A stretch of 64,000 nucleotides of DNA, taken from the NCBI GenBank assembly GCA_965227035.1, contig OZ245724.1:3348001-3412000 (forward strand). The letters are read 5' to 3'. The position numbers and the translations under genes are program-made. The stretch's first letter is position 1; the number at the start of each line of letters is the position of its first letter. The notes below the pieces were generated by a model that was given only the letters and a program-made list of their open reading frames with translations, made no database searches and was not told the DNA's origin. Source of the stretch: CBDDFQ01 sp965227035. Its GTDB lineage: Bacteria > Pseudomonadota > Gammaproteobacteria > Burkholderiales > Burkholderiaceae_C. Shown one piece after another: positions 45,330 to 53,308 of this stretch.

Positions 45330-45971
45330 TTACCTGGATGCGCCGAACAATTCGCGCAGATCCCGCGCAAAACCCTCGAGGTCGTTTTCGATTCTCGATG
45401 CGATACGACCCAGCGCGTTGTACGCGAGCACTGCCGGTATCGCGACCGCCAAACCGGCGGCCGTCATGACCAGCGCTTCGCCCACCGGACCGGCGACTTT
45501 GTCGATGGTCAACTGGCCCGCATTCGAAATGCCGGTCAGTGCGTGATAGATACCCCACACGGTGCCGAGCAATCCGACGAAGGGAGAGATGGATCCGACG
45601 CTTGCCAGCAGAACTTGTCCGAACTGGAGGCGTTGCAGGGAAGAATGCAGCGCGTTGCGAAGCGTGCGGGTCAACTGCTGCGAACGATCGCCGGTCGATG
45701 CCATGGTGCCCGGTTGCTGCGACGCCGTCGCGTCGATCAGCGGCACGACCAATGCATCGCGATCGAATGCACCAGCTTTGACGCGCGCATCTTCGATGCC
45801 AGAGGCTTGCCAGAACGCGGCCGTGGAACGTGCGACATCACCCGACACCCGATTCAGAAACCAGGTCTTCCAGATGATGATTACCCAGCTGGCCACCGAC
45901 ATGACGAGAAGCAGAACCGCGACCGTGCGGCTGATGGCGTCGCCCTGCATGACCAGGCTGAGTGCGTTCAT
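45330..45971 (-). CDS. exbB: ExbB/TolQ/MotA-family proton channel protein
   Basis: A 213-residue protein with three membrane segments (about residues 14-36, 118-145 and 160-185) and the family stretches SISPFVGLLGTVWGIYHALTG and GEALVMTAAGLAVAIPAVLAYN. Forms the channel with the ExbD subunit encoded next. The ATG overlaps the dapB stop by four bases. The block dapB-exbB-exbD-leuS is shared by many Burkholderiales. Confidence 0.93.
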   Translation of the reverse strand: MNALSLVMQGDAISRTVAVLLLVMSVASWVIIIWKTWFLNRVSGDVARSTAAFWQASGIEDARVKAGAFDRDALVVPLIDATASQQPGTMASTGDRSQQLTRTLRNALHSSLQRLQFGQVLLASVGSISPFVGLLGTVWGIYHALTGISNAGQLTIDKVAGPVGEALVMTAAGLAVAIPAVLAYNALGRIASRIENDLEGFARDLRELFGASR

Positions 45972-46798
45972 TGAAGACCCAATACGTCGAACATGTCGAA
46001 GAGTCCGGACTTGCGACCGGCAAGAAAACGAACCGCGTGCAGGCTGCCCTGGGCATAGGTCGCGCGGCTCGATGACTTGTGAGTGATCTCGATGCGCTCG
46101 CCGATGCCCGCGAACATCACGGTGTGCTCGCCGACGAGGTCGCCGCCGCGAATCGAGGAGAAACCGATCGTGGACGGATCGCGCTCGCTGGTCACGCCTT
46201 CGCGTGAATAGACCGCGCACTCCTTCAAATCGCGACCCAGGGCCTCGGCAATTACTTCGCCCATTTTCAGAGCGGTGCCCGAAGGCGCATCGATCTTGTG
46301 GCGGTGGTGCGCCTCGATGATTTCGATGTCGAATCCGGTCGACATGGCCTTGGCCGCCATTTGAAGCAGCTTGAGCGTGACGTTCACGCCGACACTCATG
46401 TTGGGCGCCATGACGATCGCGATGCTCTTGGCAATTTCCGCAATCTCGGCCTTCTGCTCTTCGCTGAAACCGGTGGTGCCGATGACCGCGTTGACGCCGA
46501 GTTCGCGGCAGACGCGCAAATGATCGATGGTGCCCTCCGGCCGGGTGAAATCGATCAGTGCCTGTGCGTCGGACAGGCCAGCTTTCAGGCTATCGGTGAT
46601 CGCCACGCCGGTGTTGAATCCAAGTGCAGCGCCTGCATCGGTGCCGATGGATTCCTTGCCGGATACATCGAGCGCGCCGATCAGTTTGCAATCGTCGCTA
46701 GCGCGAATCGCCTCGATCAGCATGCGTCCCATGCGACCCGACGATCCCGCCACCGCGACCCGTTGAAGAGAAGTGTCTGTTCTGGTCATCGTGGGCAT
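45968..46798 (-). CDS. dapB: 4-hydroxy-tetrahydrodipicolinate reductase
   Basis: Acts in lysine and diaminopimelate (peptidoglycan) synthesis. The 276-residue protein has the NAD(P)H-binding VAVAGSSGRMGRMLIEA near residues 14-30, the IDFTRPEGTIDH loop near 88, VIGTTGFSEEQ, and the substrate motif EAHHRHKIDAPSGTALKMGE near 168-187. An ATG three codons further in is an alternative start. It follows bamE by three bases. Confidence 0.96.
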   Translation of the reverse strand: MPTMTRTDTSLQRVAVAGSSGRMGRMLIEAIRASDDCKLIGALDVSGKESIGTDAGAALGFNTGVAITDSLKAGLSDAQALIDFTRPEGTIDHLRVCRELGVNAVIGTTGFSEEQKAEIAEIAKSIAIVMAPNMSVGVNVTLKLLQMAAKAMSTGFDIEIIEAHHRHKIDAPSGTALKMGEVIAEALGRDLKECAVYSREGVTSERDPSTIGFSSIRGGDLVGEHTVMFAGIGERIEITHKSSSRATYAQGSLHAVRFLAGRKSGLFDMFDVLGLQ

Positions 46799-46801
46799 CG
46801 A

Positions 46802-47398
46802 TCAGCGCGAAGGAAGTTCAAGTGGAGGATAGGTAACGGGCGACGGGCCGACAGACGAGGTGGCACCCTGGTTGGCCGGATCGCGAGCCGCCGGGAGATT
46901 CGGGACGCCCTTGGGCAGCTTCTCTGCGTCGACTTCGAGGTTCGGCGCTTTGTCGAAGGTCTTGCGAGTGCGGATAGATGCGACGAATTCGGTTTCGCTA
47001 GGCATGGTGTCGCCTTCGAATCGATCCAGCAGATCGCCCTTGAAGAAAACGCTCAGCCGACGCGTTGGCTCCTCGACGCCTTTGCGCTTGATCGAAAAGA
47101 CGTAATCCCAGCGATCGGCGTGAAAAATGTCGGTAAGAAGGGGTGTGCCGAGCGTTTCCTTGACCTCGTTTCGAGTCATTCCGGGCTTGAGCAGTGCGAC
47201 CTGTTCGCTGGACACGAAATTGCCCTGGACGACCTCGACCTTGTACGGTCCGACGCTCGACATGAGATCGCGCGTTGTTTCGGTGACGCTGGAGCAGGCG
47301 GTCAATCCGGATACCGCAAGCATCGCGACGACCGGCACGGCGAGTCTGGAAAAGCTTTGCAGAACGGCTCGATATGCGCTGCGCGGGGACACTGCCAT
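46802..47398 (-). CDS. bamE: Outer membrane protein assembly factor BamE
   Basis: Lipoprotein of the BAM complex. From the ATG at 47398 the precursor is 198 residues with a 34-residue signal ending in LTAC (Cys35 lipidation) and the BamE core VEVVQGNFVSSEQVALLKPGMTRNEVKETLGTPLL. The C-terminal 60 residues are a Pro-rich tail. An in-frame ATG at 47422 would lengthen the signal by eight residues. Divergent from fur, as in many proteobacteria. Confidence 0.92.
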   Translation of the reverse strand: MAVSPRSAYRAVLQSFSRLAVPVVAMLAVSGLTACSSVTETTRDLMSSVGPYKVEVVQGNFVSSEQVALLKPGMTRNEVKETLGTPLLTDIFHADRWDYVFSIKRKGVEEPTRRLSVFFKGDLLDRFEGDTMPSETEFVASIRTRKTFDKAPNLEVDAEKLPKGVPNLPAARDPANQGATSSVGPSPVTYPPLELPSR

Positions 47399-47519
47399 GG
47401 TGGCTAACCTGTAGACGGACATGAGGGTTGACGCTGACGATATGATGAGTTCATTGTAGCGGCTGGCCCATGACCAATTGGGCAGCTCCCAACCCCTTAC
47501 ACACCTAGGACTCGGCCCC

Positions 47520-47942
47520 ATGGGCAACATCGACGAACTCAAGAGCACCGGCCTGAAGGCGACCCTTCCACGACTGAAGATTCTGGAGGTTTTCCAGAAG
47601 GGCACACAGCGCCACCTGACTGCCGAAGACGTGTTTCGCGTCCTGCTGACCGACCACTCGGATATCGGGCTGGCTACCGTGTATCGGGTGCTGATGCAGT
47701 TCGAACAGGCCGGCATTCTGAGCAGAAGCCATTTCGACAGCGGCAAAGCTGTCTATGAGCTGAATGAAGGTTCTCACCATGACCATCTGGTCTGCACATC
47801 CTGCGGCAAGGTGGAAGAGTTCTACGACGCCGAGATCGAGCGTATTCAAGAAAAGGTGGCGCAGGAAAAGGGCTGGGTTCTCCAGGATCACGCCATGTCG
47901 CTGTACGGCCTGTGCTCCACCTGCGCGGCTAACGTTCGCTGA
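47520..47942 (+). CDS. fur: Ferric uptake regulator
   Basis: Iron-responsive repressor. The 140-residue protein has the winged-helix (LKATLPRLKILEVF... IGLATVYRVLMQFEQAGIL) and the metal-binding HHDHLVCTSCGKVEEF and LCSTCA motifs. I chose the ATG at 47520 from family length. A possible -35 TTGACG lies at 47428-47433 but the matching -10 (CATTGT) is weak. I see no clear Fur box in the bamE/fur gap, so autoregulation is not supported by sequence. Confidence 0.96.
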   Translation: MGNIDELKSTGLKATLPRLKILEVFQKGTQRHLTAEDVFRVLLTDHSDIGLATVYRVLMQFEQAGILSRSHFDSGKAVYELNEGSHHDHLVCTSCGKVEEFYDAEIERIQEKVAQEKGWVLQDHAMSLYGLCSTCAANVR

Positions 47943-47978
47943 ACAGGCCTTTTCAGCGATCTCTACTGCCGATTTCGC

Positions 47979-48926
47979 CTAGTCGCCTTCCATCGCACGC
48001 CGATGGCGCTCGACAAAATCCTGATAGGTATCGATCCCGCGTAACTGCAGGATCGTGTTCCGCACCGCTGCTTCCACCAGCACTGCGATATTTCGACCGG
48101 CGACCACCTGGATGATCACTTTTCGGATCGGCACGCCAAGCACGTCTTGCGTCAGCGGCTCGTAGGGCAGGCGCTCGTACTCGCGCTCCATGGTCTCGCG
48201 GCGCACCAGATGCACGATCAGCTTCAGTCGCATGCGGCGGCGCACTGCGGTTTCTCCGAATATTCCCCGAATATCCAGCAGGCCGATTCCACGCACTTCC
48301 AGAAGGTTCTGGAGCAGCTCAGGGCAACGTCCTTCGATCGTCGTCTGGTTGATCCGGAACAGGTCGACCGCGTCGTCGGCCACCAGGCCGTTGCCGCGCG
48401 AAATCAACTCCAGCCCTAATTCGCTTTTGCCGAGTCCGGATTCGCCGGTGATCATCACGCCCAGGCCCAGAATGTCCATGAAAACGCCGTGCATCGAGCT
48501 GCGATCGGCAAAGTGCTTGGACAGGTAAGCGCGAAGCACGTCGATAACGAATGCCGACGACTCCTGGGTCGCGAACATCGGAATTTGCGCGCGCTCGCAC
48601 ATCGACAGCAGCGCGTCGGGCGCAACTTGCCCGTCGGCAAGGATCAGAACAGGGGGTTCCAGCGTGACGATCCGCGAAATTCGGCGTGCGCAGTCCTCGG
48701 GGGTGCTATTGCTGAGATACGCCACTTCCCGCTCGCCCAGAATCTGGACACGATAAGGGTGTATGTAGTTGAGGTAACCCACCAGATCGGCCCCGGAGCG
48801 GGCGGCGCGAATCGCGACTTCGTCGAACCGGCGCTCGGAAGCCCCAAGTCCTGCTACCCATTCCCAGCGGAGATGGGCACGGAACTCTTCGAAAAGGACA
48901 TCGGCGCTGACTGCGGTGGGTTTCAA
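47979..48926 (-). CDS. hprK: HPr kinase/phosphorylase
   Basis: Phosphorylates and dephosphorylates the seryl residue of HPr, here probably of the nitrogen-type PTS. The 315-residue protein has the N-terminal domain and a C-terminal kinase with Walker A GESGLGKS (161-168), catalytic His146, and the HprK signature RGIGLLDIRGIFGE near 213-226. Lies 19 bases after ptsN. Betaproteobacteria with incomplete PTS keep HprK with PtsN in regulatory roles. Confidence 0.95.
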   Translation of the reverse strand: MKPTAVSADVLFEEFRAHLRWEWVAGLGASERRFDEVAIRAARSGADLVGYLNYIHPYRVQILGEREVAYLSNSTPEDCARRISRIVTLEPPVLILADGQVAPDALLSMCERAQIPMFATQESSAFVIDVLRAYLSKHFADRSSMHGVFMDILGLGVMITGESGLGKSELGLELISRGNGLVADDAVDLFRINQTTIEGRCPELLQNLLEVRGIGLLDIRGIFGETAVRRRMRLKLIVHLVRRETMEREYERLPYEPLTQDVLGVPIRKVIIQVVAGRNIAVLVEAAVRNTILQLRGIDTYQDFVERHRRAMEGD

Positions 48927-48945
48927 ACGCGCGTCCGTCGGTTTG

Positions 48946-49413
48946 TCAGGCGGGTTGTGCGGATTGCCAGGTGGCGATCAGCAAATGGAGCTCGGAAGCC
49001 TCGCCAGCCGAGCGAATTTTCTCGCGGAGACCGGAATCGCTCAGCAACTCGGCAATTTCGGAAAGGATTTCGAGGTGTTTTTGCGTGGCCGCTTCAGGCA
49101 CCAGAAGGAATATGAGCAAATTGACCGGCTGCTCGTCGGGAGCATCGAATCCGATCGGATTCTCGAGCTGCAGAACCGCGGCCATGGGCGCCTTGAGTCC
49201 CTTGATCCGCCCGTGGGGAATAGCGACGCCGTGGCCCAGTCCGGTCGATCCCAGTCTTTCGCGTGCGAAAAGGCTGTCGGTAATCAAAGCCCTGCTCAGG
49301 CCGTGAAGATTCTCGAAGAGGAGGCCCGCTTCTTCGAAAGCGCGTTTTTTGCTGGTGGCATCGACGTGCACCAACACTTGGCCAGGCGGCAGGATTGAGG
49401 CGAGACGGTTCAT
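48946..49413 (-). CDS. ptsN: PTS IIA-like nitrogen-regulatory protein PtsN
   Basis: Phosphate-accepting regulator of potassium, nitrogen and sigma-54-linked processes. The 155-residue protein has the EIIA(Ntr) fold with the phosphorylated His67 in GVAIPHGRIKGL and LLIFLLVPEAATQKHLEILSEIA. The start at 49413 is chosen by family length. It is separated from raiA by a strong terminator, so ptsN-hprK probably has its own promoter. Confidence 0.95.
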   Translation of the reverse strand: MNRLASILPPGQVLVHVDATSKKRAFEEAGLLFENLHGLSRALITDSLFARERLGSTGLGHGVAIPHGRIKGLKAPMAAVLQLENPIGFDAPDEQPVNLLIFLLVPEAATQKHLEILSEIAELLSDSGLREKIRSAGEASELHLLIATWQSAQPA

Positions 49414-49454
49414 GATCGGGTTGCGAATTATGCACCGGGCGGTGTGCAGCGCAA

Positions 49455-49484
49455 CAAAAAAGCCGCCGGTTCTACTCGGCGGCT
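49455..49484 (-). terminator. Intrinsic terminator of raiA
   Basis: Minus-strand AGCCGCCG and CGGCGGCT pair perfectly over 8 bases around an 8-base loop and are followed by six T. It lies 50 bases after the raiA stop and before ptsN. Confidence 0.85.
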
Positions 49485-49533
49485 CTTCGGGTGGGGAAAA
49501 GATCACACAGTGATCGGTTCGGCGAGCTTCAAG

Positions 49534-49863
49534 TTACATGAGGCGCTTGGCCGGATCGTGATGATGATTCTGGATTTTGTCCTTGTGACGAACGACCTGT
49601 CTGTCCATCTTGTCGATCAGTTCATCCACTGCTGCGTAAAGGTCGGCATTGCTGCTTTCAGCGTAAAGGTCGCTGCCTTTCACGTGAATGTTGCATTCCG
49701 CTTTTTGACGCTTTTCCTTTTCCTTCTGCTTTTCTACAGTCAAAAGGACTCTGACATCGACAACCTGATCGAAATGTCGCGTAATTCGATCCATTTTGTC
49801 GGTGACGTACGTTCGTAGCGCCGGGGTAAGGTTGAGGTGGTGACCGCTGATCGTCAAGTTCAT
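49534..49863 (-). CDS. raiA: Ribosome hibernation promoting factor (short HPF/RaiA type)
   Basis: Binds the 30S decoding region in slow-growing cells. The 109-residue protein is the short form: MNLTISGHHLNLTPALRTYV, KMDRITRHFD, then an acidic and basic helix and SDLYAESSNADLYAAVDELIDKMDRQV, with a His/Lys-rich C-terminus. GAGGAG lies seven bases before the ATG. In relatives raiA follows rpoN; here rpoN is 26 kb away, so its expression may be separated from rpoN. Confidence 0.93.
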   Translation of the reverse strand: MNLTISGHHLNLTPALRTYVTDKMDRITRHFDQVVDVRVLLTVEKQKEKEKRQKAECNIHVKGSDLYAESSNADLYAAVDELIDKMDRQVVRHKDKIQNHHHDPAKRLM

Positions 49864-49966
49864 GAGTAGCTCCTCTGCTCTCTGGTTGAAATTGCTGTCG
49901 GCAAAGCCAACAGCGCGAACTTAAATGTCGAATCTGGTAGGTGGAATGTCTCGAGGTGTTGAATTC

Positions 49967-49995
49967 ACTATGCTCCCCTGACCATCGAATTGCAA
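49967..49995 (-). promoter_or_regulatory. Candidate sigma-70 promoter for raiA
   Basis: Minus-strand TTGCAA (49990-49995) and CATAGT (49967-49972) are 17 bases apart, each with four of six consensus matches. This gives a 5' untranslated region of about 95 bases. The 255-base gap between raiA and the patatin gene holds nothing else I recognise; I looked for a sigma-54 -24/-12 pair and did not find one with correct spacing. Confidence 0.35.
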
Positions 49996-50118
49996 AGAGT
50001 TTTTCGTGACAAGCAGTTGGCAAATGAAACTCGCTGCTTTCGGGCATATTTCGGGCAGATCGATTAAGTAGTTGGTTTCAAAAGCCATCGGTTTAGAAGA
50101 CAAAACCAAAGAAAAACT

Positions 50119-51378
50119 ATGAGCCTCGATTCGTTGATTCACTCAGTGCTGGCGCGGTCATCGCGCCCGTCGCAGGCTTTGGTGCTAATGGGAGGTGGCG
50201 CCAGAACCGCCTATCAGGCGGGGGTTCTGAAAGCGATGTCGGAAATGCTGAAACCGGCAGACGCGCCCGACGTTCCCGGCGCCACCAAAGCGCCATTTCC
50301 CTTCGATCTGCTGATCGGCACTTCGGCTGGCGCGCTCAACGTGAGTTATCTGGCCGGACGCGCAATGCAGGGTCTGGACGCCTTCGACAGCCTCGGCGAT
50401 TTCTGGATGCGAATCCGATCGGACGACGTCTACCGACTCAATATTTCGCCCATGGTGCGCGTGAGCAAGTTGTTCGCGGCGTTCAGTCTGGCGCGCCACG
50501 CCCGAACACATGGAGCGATCCTCGACAACATGCCTTTGGTAGACACCCTGCATCACGCGATATCGCTGGTCGGGGTGGAGCAGGCGCTTCAAGCGAAGGC
50601 GATCCGGGCGGTCGCGGTGACTGCGTCGAGCTACACAAGCGGAGTGCACTGGTGTTTCTGCCATACCCGCCACGACGTGTCGCATCACACCTGGACCCGT
50701 CCCGGAAGACGATCCGAGTTTCAGCCTCTCACCATCGAGCATCTGATGGCATCGAGCGCAATTCCGTTTCTGTTTCCCGCAACTCCCTTGTGGGTCGATG
50801 GCAGGCGAGAATTTTTCGGCGATGGATCGATGCGGCAGGTGTCGCCGCTGTCGCCCGCGCTTCATCTGGGTGCGAGCAGGATTCTCGTGGTCGGCGTGGG
50901 GCAACCGCAGCGATCCGGTCTGACCGGCGTTCCGGCCAGCGCGGCGCCGGCTGGCGGCCCATCGTTGGGCAGCATTGCGGGTCATGCCATGGCTAGCGTG
51001 TTTCACGACACGCTGCAGGCGGACGTCGAGCAGGCGCAGCGTGTCACTCGTACGCTCAAGAAATTGCCACCCGACATCGCGGGTGCGCTTCGATATCGCC
51101 CGGTGGAGGTCATGTCGATCCAGCCATCGCAGTCGCTGGACGCAATCGCGCAGGCCCATGTACGCGAGCTTCCTCGCCCAACGCGCAACGCACTTGCCGG
51201 CCTGGGGGCACTTCGCGGAGGCGGCGCTGCGCTAGCCAGCTATCTACTCTTCGAGCCCGGGTTCGTGCAGACCCTCATGGAGCTCGGGGCCCAGGATGCG
51301 ATCGCGCGCAAGGACGAACTTGTCGCGTTCATGACAGCGGAGCACGAGTCGCCTTCGGGACTTGTTGCAGTGCCATAA
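50119..51378 (+). CDS. Patatin-like phospholipase family protein
   Basis: A 419-residue serine hydrolase with a patatin domain: oxyanion loop LVLMGGGARTAYQAGVL (21-37), nucleophile Ser69 in GTSAGALN, and catalytic Asp235 in FGDGSMRQ. The length and a C-terminal extension of about 180 residues resemble cytoplasmic members often found beside proteobacterial lipid genes; no signal peptide is visible. It may cleave phospholipids or act as an esterase. Upstream AT-rich region; corA follows. Confidence 0.88.
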   Translation: MSLDSLIHSVLARSSRPSQALVLMGGGARTAYQAGVLKAMSEMLKPADAPDVPGATKAPFPFDLLIGTSAGALNVSYLAGRAMQGLDAFDSLGDFWMRIRSDDVYRLNISPMVRVSKLFAAFSLARHARTHGAILDNMPLVDTLHHAISLVGVEQALQAKAIRAVAVTASSYTSGVHWCFCHTRHDVSHHTWTRPGRRSEFQPLTIEHLMASSAIPFLFPATPLWVDGRREFFGDGSMRQVSPLSPALHLGASRILVVGVGQPQRSGLTGVPASAAPAGGPSLGSIAGHAMASVFHDTLQADVEQAQRVTRTLKKLPPDIAGALRYRPVEVMSIQPSQSLDAIAQAHVRELPRPTRNALAGLGALRGGGAALASYLLFEPGFVQTLMELGAQDAIARKDELVAFMTAEHESPSGLVAVP

Positions 51379-51396
51379 TCGCGCCTCATCAAAGCA

Positions 51397-51465
51397 GGAG
51401 AAATCTCCGTGGAAACCTACCCTAGTCGGTAGCTTTCGACTCCCTGGCGACAGCGGGTCGAAAGC
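51397..51465 (+). promoter_or_regulatory. Structured RNA leader of corA (three hairpins, GNRA loop)
   Basis: Between the patatin stop and corA three hairpins follow each other: GGAG/CTCC (51397-51408, AAAT loop), CTACC/GGTAG (51417-51432) and a 9-base perfect GCTTTCGAC/GTCGAAAGC stem (51432-51465) with an inner CTG-GCGA-CAG tetraloop stem. No T-run follows, so it is not simply the patatin terminator. The last arm ends 32 bases before the corA GGGAG ribosome site. It resembles a cis-acting leader; I do not recognise it as a known riboswitch. Confidence 0.5.
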
Positions 51466-51512
51466 GATCCTTCGATCACCGCCATCCGCATTAACTTCAC
51501 CGGGAGTGGGCC

Positions 51513-52499
51513 TTGCTCAACATTTTCACGCTCGCCAACGGCCGACTGGTCCAGGAAGAGATCGAATCGCTCGAAGAGCTTTCGAAATTCCAGCCAATCT
51601 GGGTCGATCTCGAATCGCCCAGCGTCGAGGAAAAACGCTGGATCAAGCAGTATTACGGCTTGTCCATTCCCGAAGACGCGATGGACGAGGACATCGAGGA
51701 ATCGGCGCGTTTCTACGAAGAAGACAACGGCGAACTCCATATTCGAAGCGACTTCCTGATTGCCGACGATGAAGAGCCGCGCAGCGTTCGGGTTGCGTTT
51801 ATCCTGAACCAGCACAACACCGAACTCAAAAGCCGCGGCGTGCTGTTTTCGATTCACGACGAAGACGTGCCTGTGTTCCGCCTGCTGCGAATGCGTGCTC
51901 GCCGCGCGCCCGGTCTTATCGAAGATGCGAAAGAGGTTCTGCTCAAACTGTTCGATGCCGATGCCGAATACTCCGCAGACACGCTCGAAAACATCTACGA
52001 CGAACTCAAAAAAGCCGGAAGCAAAGTGCTTTCCGGAAACGTGACCGATGCGCTTGCCGGAGAGGTGCTGGCCGCTATCGCTTGGGAAGAAGACCTGAAC
52101 GGTCGCATCCGCCGCAACGTGATGGACACCCGACGCGCAGTGAGCTTCATGATGCGAAGCAAAATGCTCAACGCAGAGCAGTTCGAGGAAGCGCGGCAGA
52201 TTCTTCGCGACATCGAATCGCTGGACAACCACACCGCGTATCTGTTCGACAAGATCAACTTCCTGATGGATGCGACCGTCGGTTTCATCAACATCAACCA
52301 GAACAAGATCATCAAGATCTTCTCGGTCGCGAGCGTGGCGCTGCTGCCGCCCACGCTCATCGCCAGCATTTACGGCATGAACTTCAAGTTCATGCCCGAG
52401 CTGGATTGGGCATACGGCTATCCGTATGTCGTGGCGCTGATGATTGCAAGCGCGCTCGGGCCGATGTGGTACTTCCGCCGGCGCGGCTGGCTGAAGTAG
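51513..52499 (+). CDS. corA: Magnesium/cobalt transporter CorA
   Basis: Pentameric Mg2+ channel. The 328-residue protein has a large acidic cytoplasmic domain (for example EDAMDEDIEESARFYEEDNGE near residues 53-73), a long helix and two C-terminal membrane segments with the invariant GMN motif at 288-290 (SIYGMNFKFMPE). The start is TTG at 51513 with GGGAG 7 bases upstream; a rare start codon that may limit expression. Preceded by a hairpin-rich leader. Confidence 0.95.
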   Translation: MLNIFTLANGRLVQEEIESLEELSKFQPIWVDLESPSVEEKRWIKQYYGLSIPEDAMDEDIEESARFYEEDNGELHIRSDFLIADDEEPRSVRVAFILNQHNTELKSRGVLFSIHDEDVPVFRLLRMRARRAPGLIEDAKEVLLKLFDADAEYSADTLENIYDELKKAGSKVLSGNVTDALAGEVLAAIAWEEDLNGRIRRNVMDTRRAVSFMMRSKMLNAEQFEEARQILRDIESLDNHTAYLFDKINFLMDATVGFININQNKIIKIFSVASVALLPPTLIASIYGMNFKFMPELDWAYGYPYVVALMIASALGPMWYFRRRGWLK

Positions 52500-52531
52500 A
52501 CCGGCTTAAGTAATTCCGCCTAGCCAGGCAA

Positions 52532-53305
52532 TCAAGAAACCTTCAGCCGCCTGAAGAATTCATCGACTATTCGCATGCTGTAGACGCTTGCGACCTCGCC
52601 GATGAAACGGGTGAAGTCGACATGCGCTGCGTCGTCTGCGCGATCCGAAATAGTGCGGACTGCGGCGAACTCGACGCCGTAGTCGAGACATACCTGCGCG
52701 ACTGCTGCGCACTCCATCTCGACCGCAAGCGCATCCGGCAACTCGTTGCGCAGCACATTGCATTCGGCTGTTGTCGAGACGAATCGGTCACCGCTCACGA
52801 TCAGCCCCTCGTGAACTTCCGGCTTGTCGATGCCGAACTCGATCGATGCTTCGGCCGAAAGAATTCCACCGGTATGTGTCGCGATTGCGTTCACCGCGCC
52901 TAGCAGCACATCGCTCAATGCGGCATCGGCGTCGAATCGCGAACGACCATAAAGCGGTACTTCATGACGAGGGAAAATCGGCGATGCATCCATGTCGTGT
53001 TGCATGAAAGATCTGCCGACCACGATGTCGCCCACGTTCACGCCGGAAGCAAGCCCGCCGGCAACGCCTGTAAAAAAAATCTGCTTCACACCGAAGCGTT
53101 CTATGAGGACTGTGGCAGTGGTTGCAGCCGCCACTTTTCCGATGCGCGAAAGAACGGCAACGACCTCATGACCGTGCAGATGTCCTCGCCAGAATTCCCG
53201 TCCCGCCGCGACCGATTTATGCTCGTCCGGCATCAGCTTCAGCACGGCGGATAGCTCCTCGTGCATCGCACTCATGATGGCGACCGGCGGACTCGAAGCT
53301 GCCAT
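52532..53305 (-). CDS. mtnN: 5'-methylthioadenosine/S-adenosylhomocysteine nucleosidase
   Basis: Cleaves methylthioadenosine and S-adenosylhomocysteine, the by-product of methyltransferases. The 257-residue protein has the purine phosphorylase fold with VAIMSAMHEELSAVL at the start, FTGVAGGLASGVNVGDIVV near 79-97, ALAVEMECAAVAQVC and catalytic aspartate in RTISDRADD. An inner ATG ten codons downstream is possible. Three bases after fadD. A useful partner for SAM-dependent signal synthesis, but that link is speculative. Confidence 0.9.
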   Translation of the reverse strand: MAASSPPVAIMSAMHEELSAVLKLMPDEHKSVAAGREFWRGHLHGHEVVAVLSRIGKVAAATTATVLIERFGVKQIFFTGVAGGLASGVNVGDIVVGRSFMQHDMDASPIFPRHEVPLYGRSRFDADAALSDVLLGAVNAIATHTGGILSAEASIEFGIDKPEVHEGLIVSGDRFVSTTAECNVLRNELPDALAVEMECAAVAQVCLDYGVEFAAVRTISDRADDAAHVDFTRFIGEVASVYSMRIVDEFFRRLKVS

Positions 53306-53308
53306 GAG

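Noticed and set aside
47399..47519. Fur box in the bamE/fur gap
   Set aside because: I looked for a GATAATGATAATCATTATC-like palindrome and found only short A/T stretches without symmetry.
49864..50118. Sigma-54 promoter before raiA
   Set aside because: TGTCACG and TTGCA occur, but nine bases apart rather than the four needed between the conserved blocks.
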